Source: Bacillus sp. es.034 (GTDB lineage: Bacteria > Bacillota > Bacilli > Bacillales > Bacillaceae_B). Taken from it: 64,000 nt of DNA. The notes under the pieces are model-generated. The model made no database searches, was not told where the DNA came from, and worked only from the letters and a program-made list of their open reading frames with translations. The position numbers and the translations under genes were made by a program. This document shows, one piece after another, positions 59,061 through 64,000 of this stretch (the stretch's first letter is position 1; each line of letters begins with the position of its first letter). Location: assembly GCF_002563655.1 (NCBI RefSeq), contig NZ_PDIY01000001.1, positions 4,332,501 to 4,396,500 on the forward strand. Direction: 5' to 3'.

Positions 59061-60086
59061 TTACTTAAGCTTTTTAATTTTTTCAAGCAGGTCTTCTGCT
59101 CCCATATCTTTAGCTGCTTTCTCTTGAAGAGGCTCTGCCAGTTTGATAAATGGTTCACGGTCGATTTCGTTTACTTTCGCGCCTTCATCGATGGCTTTCT
59201 GTTTGTACTCCTCTTCCTGTGCATAAACGGCTTCCCTTTCCGCTTTCACAGATGCCTTTGCTGCTTCAATGATGATATCCTGCTGTTCTTTTGAATAGGA
59301 ATCAAATTTTTTCCCGTTCACTAATAAGAAACGTGTGGTGTAATCATGTGCTGTCTCTGTGATATATTTCCCGTTATCCGTTTTGTGATGGTTCTGCTGT
59401 ACAAAGTATGGATACGAGTTTTCAGATGAATCGACGACATTTTGCTGAAGCGCCTGATATAATTCTCCCCACGCGATCGATGTCGGGATGGCACCGACTT
59501 TCTTCCAATAGTCCGCCACTACACCTGAAGTCTGTGTTCTGAACGTCATTCCCTTAATGTCTTCCATCTTTTCAAGTGGCTTTTTCCCGTAGTAATGTCT
59601 GACACCTGCAGACCAGTACCCGATCAGTTTGAAATCATTGTTTGATTTTTCGTTGATCAGTTTAGCCATTTTTTCCCCGACTTCTCCGTCAACCGTCTTT
59701 TCCCAGTGATTGTAGCTGTCGAAAAGGTAAGGCAGTGCCAATAGGTCAATTTCCTTGATTCCTGTCTGCGTCATGAAACCAGGTGATACGAGTACAACAT
59801 CCGCTCCCCCAAGCTTCAGCTTTTCAACAAGCTCCGATTCTTCCGTTCCAATTGTTCCTGCGTGTACTTCCACTTCGATATCCCCGTCTGATTTGCTTTC
59901 AGCGACTTCCTTGAATTTCAAAAGTCCCGTTTGATATGGATTGTCCGGTGATGTCTGGTTATGAGCTGCTACGATCTTGATTTTCTTCCCTGCTTCTCCC
60001 CCTGATGCTTCGTCGCTTCCGCATCCAGCTAGAATACCGGAAACAGTCAACAATAATACAAATGAAAGTAAGAAAAATTTCTTCAT
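59061..60086 (-). CDS. TRAP solute-binding lipoprotein DctP
   Basis: A 341-residue extracytoplasmic binding protein. Lipobox ILAGC (Cys22) anchors it to the membrane, as expected in a Gram-positive. The DctP fold shows HNQTSPDNPYQTGLLKFKEVAESKSDGDIEVEVHAGTIGTEESELVEKLKLGGADV at the start, and the substrate-carboxylate arginine region MTFRTQTSGVVADYWKKVGAIPTSIAWGELYQALQQNVVDSSEN. The ligand should be an organic acid; the operon suggests a hexonate, uronate or ketodeoxy sugar acid. Confidence 0.92.
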   Translation of the reverse strand: MKKFFLLSFVLLLTVSGILAGCGSDEASGGEAGKKIKIVAAHNQTSPDNPYQTGLLKFKEVAESKSDGDIEVEVHAGTIGTEESELVEKLKLGGADVVLVSPGFMTQTGIKEIDLLALPYLFDSYNHWEKTVDGEVGEKMAKLINEKSNNDFKLIGYWSAGVRHYYGKKPLEKMEDIKGMTFRTQTSGVVADYWKKVGAIPTSIAWGELYQALQQNVVDSSENSYPYFVQQNHHKTDNGKYITETAHDYTTRFLLVNGKKFDSYSKEQQDIIIEAAKASVKAEREAVYAQEEEYKQKAIDEGAKVNEIDREPFIKLAEPLQEKAAKDMGAEDLLEKIKKLK

Positions 60087-60108
60087 CCCTAGTTCCCCCT
60101 TATTATGA

Positions 60109-60759
60109 TTAAATGGTTTGAACGCCCTTTACCCTCTGAACGATTTGCGAGTATTCACGTGCTTTCTGTGTCAAGCGCTGAAAGTCTTCTTCGCGATGCA
60201 ATTGCTTTGTATTTACTAAGTTGCCCCCGAGACCGACAGCCAACGCCCCTGCTTCCAAATATTCTTCAAGATTATCCATATTGATCCCCCCGGTCACCAT
60301 TAGTGGGATCGACGGGAAAGGACCGTGAATGCTCTTCACATAGCCTGATCCGAATGTGTTGGCCGGAAAGACCTTGATCATGTCTGCCCCTAGCTCAAAT
60401 GCCGTCAGGATTTCCGTCGGTGTCAGGGCTCCCGGTATACTCGGGATCCCGTAGCGCTTTGTCATCTTCACCGTCTCCGCATTGAAGGATGGAGACACGA
60501 TGAATTCACTCCCTGCCATGATTGCGGCCCGTGCCGTTTCCGGATCAAGGACGGTGCCTGCACCAGTCAGGACTCTGCCGTCCATTTCTTCTCTTACCAT
60601 TTCAATCAATCTTGTAAATTTCGGTGTTTCTGCTGTAATCTCGAGCACTTTCACTCCGCCCTCATACAGTGCTTCTGCGATCTGCAGAATCGTTTGAGGA
60701 CTGGCTTCCCGGATGACGGCCACAAGGACTTCTTCTTTGATAAAATCTATTGGGTTCAC
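60109..60759 (-). CDS. KDPG/KDPGal-type aldolase
   Basis: A 216-residue class I aldolase of the KDPG/KHG family, cleaving 2-keto-3-deoxy-6-phosphogluconate (or an epimer) to pyruvate and glyceraldehyde-3-phosphate. Schiff-base Lys is K129 in ADMIKVFPAN; catalytic Glu is E40 in VLEITAETP. The position that is Arg in the E. coli enzyme (E-V-T-L-R-T) appears to be Glu44 here, so the exact substrate may differ. The start is GTG at 60759, placed by GGCGGTGA; a much longer frame reaching 60972 only overlaps the isomerase gene and is rejected. It follows the isomerase by 13 bases. Confidence 0.9.
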   Translation of the reverse strand: MNPIDFIKEEVLVAVIREASPQTILQIAEALYEGGVKVLEITAETPKFTRLIEMVREEMDGRVLTGAGTVLDPETARAAIMAGSEFIVSPSFNAETVKMTKRYGIPSIPGALTPTEILTAFELGADMIKVFPANTFGSGYVKSIHGPFPSIPLMVTGGINMDNLEEYLEAGALAVGLGGNLVNTKQLHREEDFQRLTQKAREYSQIVQRVKGVQTI

Positions 60760-60772
60760 TTCATCACCGCCT

Positions 60773-61321
60773 TTACTCAATATTGGCATGCCGTTTGGCC
60801 ATGGTTTCATTCGTGTCCCCATCATCCAGTGTCCCGATGATGACCGCGTCGAGGACAAGATGGACCGACTGATCGAACTGATTTCCGAGAGGCTGGATCG
60901 TTTCCGGTTCATCTTCTCTCCGGAACTTTGTCGCAGCGGGGATGCACAGGATCCCGTCACTGATCCCTGCAAGCTTTGATTCCCGGTTTGTCGTTACGAG
61001 GAACACTCTCGCCCCAATATCTTTCGCTTTCGATGCAAATTGAACTATTGCTCCTGTTGAACCCGAACCTGTAATAGCGATGAGCAGGTCCCCTTTGTCC
61101 ATACTCGGTGTAATGGTTTCACCAATGACGTAGACCGGAAAGCCTCCGTGCATCAAACGCATGGCAAATGCTTTCCCCATCAACCCGGAACGGCCTTCAC
61201 CATATACGAAGATCCGCTTGGCTTTTTTCAACTGCTCTGAAAGATGGATCGCTTCTTCTTCATTCACCTTTGATAAAACTTCTGAGATTTCACCGGCTAC
61301 CGTCGTGATGATTGATTTCAT
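60773..61321 (-). CDS. 6-phospho-3-hexuloisomerase-like SIS protein
   Basis: A 182-residue SIS-domain protein. Phosphosugar-binding segments are VYGEGRSGLMGKAFAMRLMHGGFPVYVIGETITP and ITGSGSTGAIVQFASKAK. Length and pattern are those of PHI (HxlB), which interconverts D-arabino-3-hexulose-6-phosphate and fructose-6-phosphate in the ribulose-monophosphate pathway. It overlaps the HPS-like gene by four bases, the standard hxlAB pairing, but the operon around it is a sugar-acid operon. Confidence 0.88.
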   Translation of the reverse strand: MKSIITTVAGEISEVLSKVNEEEAIHLSEQLKKAKRIFVYGEGRSGLMGKAFAMRLMHGGFPVYVIGETITPSMDKGDLLIAITGSGSTGAIVQFASKAKDIGARVFLVTTNRESKLAGISDGILCIPAATKFRREDEPETIQPLGNQFDQSVHLVLDAVIIGTLDDGDTNETMAKRHANIE

Positions 61322-61941
61322 TTTTTGATCAGTCCCTTCATCGCCCTAGCAGCCTCTGCCGGATCGGCTGCCTTTGTGATTGCGCTGCCAATTATGACCG
61401 TATCAGGGTTATTTTCAACAATGCCTGGCAGCGTCTCTAATGTGATCCCCCCGGCAACGGCCGTCTCGAGTCCGCTGATTCCTTGTATCAAATCAAACAG
61501 GCTGCCGGTACTTTCACCCGTTTCCTGCATGTCTTTTCCGATGTGCAGGCTGACAAGGGAAACACCAAGTTCCTGTAATTCCCGGACTCTCTTATTCTCG
61601 GTAACTCCCAGAAGGTCGATCATCACTCTTTTTCCTCGTGACTCAGCCACTTCGAGAGTATCGGTGATCGTCTTGTCGGCAGAGAACGCCATGACAGTAG
61701 TGATATCCGCCCCTGCCTCAAGAGCCTGAATCGTCTCATGTTTACCAGCGTCGCATGTTTTCATATCTGCGACAATGATTTTATCAGGATACTTCTCGCG
61801 GATGTCACGGACAATCGCCATCCCGTACTCCTTAATCACCCCGGTTCCTACCTCGATCCAATCCACGTTAGGACCCGTCTTCTCCAAAATCTGAAAGCAT
61901 TCTTTCCTGGTCAGGCGGTCAAGCGCCACTTGTATATTCAT
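61318..61941 (-). CDS. 3-hexulose-6-phosphate synthase / ketogulonate-phosphate decarboxylase family enzyme
   Basis: A 207-residue TIM-barrel of the OMP-decarboxylase suprafamily. Active-site residues are E30 (DWIEVGTG), the D-x-K-x-x-D set in VADMKTCDAGKHE (D59, K61, D64) and LHIGKD. The family holds both HPS (formaldehyde condensation with ribulose-5-phosphate) and KGPDC (decarboxylation of 3-keto-L-gulonate-6-phosphate). The neighbouring PHI gene favours HPS; the sugar-acid setting leaves KGPDC-like chemistry open. It starts nine bases after the KDG kinase. Confidence 0.85.
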   Translation of the reverse strand: MNIQVALDRLTRKECFQILEKTGPNVDWIEVGTGVIKEYGMAIVRDIREKYPDKIIVADMKTCDAGKHETIQALEAGADITTVMAFSADKTITDTLEVAESRGKRVMIDLLGVTENKRVRELQELGVSLVSLHIGKDMQETGESTGSLFDLIQGISGLETAVAGGITLETLPGIVENNPDTVIIGSAITKAADPAEAARAMKGLIKK

Positions 61942-61950
61942 GTCAGCCCC

Positions 61951-62904
61951 CTATCTTTCCACTCGTTCTTTTTCACCCAATTGGACAAGGACATCTTCTA
62001 AATATGGGAGCCCTTCATTATCACCGGTCACACTGACAACCATTGATCCGATGATATTCGCAAAATGAAGCGCTTTCTTCAAAGGCCAGTTCTGAAGGAT
62101 CCCATAAATGAATCCTGCATCGAATCCATCACCGGCACCTACCGTATCCACCACTTTTTTTGCCTTTACAGCCGGGGCTTCAACATATTCACCGTCCACA
62201 TATCCAACCGAACCTTCCTCACCTTTCTTAATGGCCAGATGCGTGATGCCGAATTGCTTACAATGCTCGATGATTTCACTGGTGTCTGATGTTCCGAAAA
62301 GCAGCTCCGCTTCCTCGATTCCAGTCAGAAGGATGTCGACATATGGGAGGAAGCTTCTCAGCACGTCCCTCGCTTCATCCTCACTCCACAGTTTCAGTCG
62401 GATATTCGGGTCGCAAGAAACCATCACTCCATGCTTCTTAGCCTCGATGATCGCATGGCGGATGAGCTCGATATTCTTCGTCTTATCCACTGCCGGGAAT
62501 ACCCCGGTAATATGGAGGATCTTCGTGTTTTTCAAGAATTCTTCGTTCAGGGTATCCTTTGTCAACACCGTTGTAGGAGAACGGTCTCTATAGTAGAAGG
62601 TCCGTGAGCTCCCATCCCCCATGATTTCCTTGAAGTTCAGGGAAGTTGGATATCCATCAGCCAGTTCCACTTCGGAAACATCCACCCCTTCACCGCGGAC
62701 GGTGTTGAAGATATGCCTTCCGAATTCATCATTCCCAAGGCGGCTGATCCAACCCGTCTTTAATCCAAGCCTTGCACAGCCAATTGCAAAGTTCAGTTCA
62801 GCTCCCCCGACTTTCCTTTCAAAAGAAGAAACGAACCGCATCGGACCGGTCGATGACGGATCAAGAGTGATCATCGCATCGCCTATCGTCACTACATCAT
62901 TCAT
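61951..62904 (-). CDS. 2-keto-3-deoxygluconate kinase (PfkB family)
   Basis: A 317-residue PfkB sugar kinase. Substrate-binding residues typical of KdgK are seen in RTFYYRDRSP (101-110) and CDPNIRLKLW (164-173); the catalytic Asp is D259 in GAGDGFDAGF (256-265). It phosphorylates 2-keto-3-deoxygluconate to KDPG, the substrate of the aldolase downstream. The ATG at 62904 follows AAGGGTG. Second gene of the operon, 18 bases after the LacI regulator. Confidence 0.9.
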   Translation of the reverse strand: MNDVVTIGDAMITLDPSSTGPMRFVSSFERKVGGAELNFAIGCARLGLKTGWISRLGNDEFGRHIFNTVRGEGVDVSEVELADGYPTSLNFKEIMGDGSSRTFYYRDRSPTTVLTKDTLNEEFLKNTKILHITGVFPAVDKTKNIELIRHAIIEAKKHGVMVSCDPNIRLKLWSEDEARDVLRSFLPYVDILLTGIEEAELLFGTSDTSEIIEHCKQFGITHLAIKKGEEGSVGYVDGEYVEAPAVKAKKVVDTVGAGDGFDAGFIYGILQNWPLKKALHFANIIGSMVVSVTGDNEGLPYLEDVLVQLGEKERVER

Positions 62905-62922
62905 GGGTAACACCCTTTCTGT

Positions 62923-63924
62923 CTAACAAGATTCTCGTATGATTAACTTTGGATCAAATCGGAACACCAATCCCTCCTCCTGATCCTCTTTTTTCTGAAT
63001 TTTATTTAATAAATATTCCGCCGCTTTCTTCCCGATTTCAAAGGTGGGCTGAGACACGATCGTCAATCCCGGCTCATAAAAACCGGCAAACGACACATCG
63101 TCGATTCCAATGATCGCCAAGTCTTCAGGAATCTTCACATGATGTTCTTTTACATATTTCAAGATTTCAATGAGAGTTAAATCATTTCCCGCAAGGATTG
63201 CTTTCGGGGGATCGTCGAGGGATAGAAGTTCGTGAACCCCTTCTCTGATCCTGCTCACTTCGAGGCTCTTGATGTAGTCATCCCGGATGTCGAGACCATT
63301 GGAGTTCATCGTGTTCTTATAGCCGTTGATCCTCTCCATCCTCGGGGTGACATTCCGGATCACATTCGTGATGATGCCAATCTTCGTGTACCCCCTGTCG
63401 ATGAAATGCTGGATTCCCATCCCTGATGCTTTCTCGTTATCAAGAAGCATCGATGGAATCGGTACATCAGGCACCGTCCGGTCAACAAACACGATTGGAT
63501 AGCCTTCCTCCAACATCTCATTGTACAAGGCTGCGTTATCCCCCGTCGGCAGCAGGATGATGCCATCCACCTGCTTGGCACGAAGCATTTCAATATATTT
63601 CCGCTCCTTGTCAGGATCATCATCTGCATTACAGACAATCGTGTGAAACTCTGCTTCCTGGCAGGTGTCTTCAATCGCTCGGATCACCTGGGTCGAGAAC
63701 GTATGTAGAATATTCGCCACAATTACTCCGATCGTCGTCGTCGACTTCTGCTTAAGGCTTCTGGCAACTATATTCGGTCGATATCCAAGTTCTTTGATGG
63801 ATTCTTCTATTCGATTCTTCGTTTCTTCCCTCATATAATCAAAGCGATTATTTAAGTACTGGGAAACGGTACTCTTAGATACATTCGCGTGCTGAGCAAC
63901 ATCAGCAATCGTTACTTTTTTCAT
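62923..63924 (-). CDS. LacI-family regulator (KdgR-like)
   Basis: A 333-residue LacI/GalR repressor. The helix-turn-helix is VTIADVAQHANVSKSTVSQYLNNRF at the N-terminus, with the hinge helix in YRPNIVARSLKQK. The type I periplasmic-binding-like ligand domain covers about 60-330 (GVIVANILHTFSTQVIRAIEDTCQEAEFHTIVCNADDDPDKERKYIEMLRAKQVDGIILLP). First gene of the sugar-acid operon, so it controls its own synthesis. Three tandem palindromes lie just upstream. It resembles B. subtilis KdgR in size and neighbourhood; the inducer is probably KDG or its phosphate (inference). Confidence 0.9.
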   Translation of the reverse strand: MKKVTIADVAQHANVSKSTVSQYLNNRFDYMREETKNRIEESIKELGYRPNIVARSLKQKSTTTIGVIVANILHTFSTQVIRAIEDTCQEAEFHTIVCNADDDPDKERKYIEMLRAKQVDGIILLPTGDNAALYNEMLEEGYPIVFVDRTVPDVPIPSMLLDNEKASGMGIQHFIDRGYTKIGIITNVIRNVTPRMERINGYKNTMNSNGLDIRDDYIKSLEVSRIREGVHELLSLDDPPKAILAGNDLTLIEILKYVKEHHVKIPEDLAIIGIDDVSFAGFYEPGLTIVSQPTFEIGKKAAEYLLNKIQKKEDQEEGLVFRFDPKLIIRESC

Positions 63925-63949
63925 TCCATAGTCTCCAACTTTCATTTCC

Positions 63950-63987
63950 TAAACCGTTTTACTAAACCGGTTTACTAAATCGATTTA
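63950..63987. promoter_or_regulatory. Three tandem LacI-type operators
   Basis: TAAACCGTTTTA (63950-63961), TAAACCGGTTTA (63963-63974, perfect palindrome) and TAAATCGATTTA (63976-63987, perfect palindrome), each with the central CG expected of LacI-family operators. They repeat every 13 bp, directly upstream of the regulator gene. Confidence 0.8.
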
Positions 63988-64000
63988 TTGAAATTATATG

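Noticed and set aside
60760-60972. N-terminal extension of the aldolase by 71 residues
   Set aside because: It lies inside the isomerase gene in another frame and gives no family match; the aldolase domain begins right at the GTG at 60759.
1-64000. tRNA, rRNA and CRISPR-Cas genes, prophage modules
   Set aside because: I looked for cloverleaf-like stretches, repeat arrays and phage structural genes and found none that hold up.

Overview
The window looks like a chromosomal segment from an endospore-forming member of the Bacillaceae. The evidence is a complete gerA-type germinant receptor operon, two RsbR-type stressosome proteins, a csbD-like gene with a plausible sigma-B promoter, a kdgR/kdgK-like sugar-acid operon, purine-riboswitch control, strong AGGAGG ribosome binding sites and moderately low GC. 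A genus-level call (Bacillus or a close relative such as Rossellomorea) is inference only.

Layout. 1-7 kb: a truncated secreted repeat protein, a membrane-anchored PrsA-like foldase, an HtrA-like protease, a class B penicillin-binding protein and an unusual protein made of two kinase-like domains. 7-11 kb: small secreted or lipoproteins, a YitT-family membrane protein and an orphan sensor histidine kinase. 11.3-13.9 kb: copy 1 of an IS91-like element. 13.9-18.6 kb: an RsbR paralog and the gerA/gerB/gerC-type operon. 18.8-24.6 kb: a drug-efflux MFS gene and a MarR regulator with a heterodimeric ABC exporter. 24.6-42.9 kb: many short accessory genes (lipoproteins, GNAT acetyltransferases, VOC proteins, GrpB, NIPSNAP, SgrR-like regulator with MFS, an ATPase-less Opp-type permease pair, an Lrp/DUF1272/isochorismatase set, a secreted HNH nuclease), with one frameshifted gene. 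43.0-45.5 kb: copy 2 of the IS. 45.5-50 kb: DUF4181 pair, PadR plus a HAAS-type membrane protein, csbD, and adenosine deaminase preceded by an adenine-type riboswitch. 50.1-52.6 kb: copy 3 of the IS, inverted. 52.8-56.7 kb: a second RsbR paralog, an ElaA-like acetyltransferase, DUF3231, a membrane protein and a polysaccharide deacetylase. 56.9-64 kb: one long operon for uptake and catabolism of a sugar acid (LacI regulator, KDG kinase, hexulose-phosphate synthase and isomerase homologs, KDPG aldolase, TRAP transporter, cupin).

The most striking feature is a family of more than 20 short intergenic repeats with the core GGGGACGGTTCT, arranged as hairpins whose arms read GAAGCA...TGCTTC. Many sit directly on stop codons, look like intrinsic terminators, and in three genes supply the last codons and the stop. 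All three apparently identical 2,560-bp IS91-like elements are inserted at the same GAAC tetranucleotide inside this repeat core, so the repeat family appears to act as the landing site for the element. The element carries both a Y2/HUH transposase and a translationally coupled tyrosine recombinase.

Second-rank observations are a ligand-on adenine riboswitch fused to its terminator upstream of adenosine deaminase, a double-kinase fusion protein, a 25-bp-period palindromic repeat array between htrA and prsA, three tandem LacI-type operators, and a sugar-acid operon that combines Entner-Doudoroff-type and ribulose-monophosphate-type enzymes.
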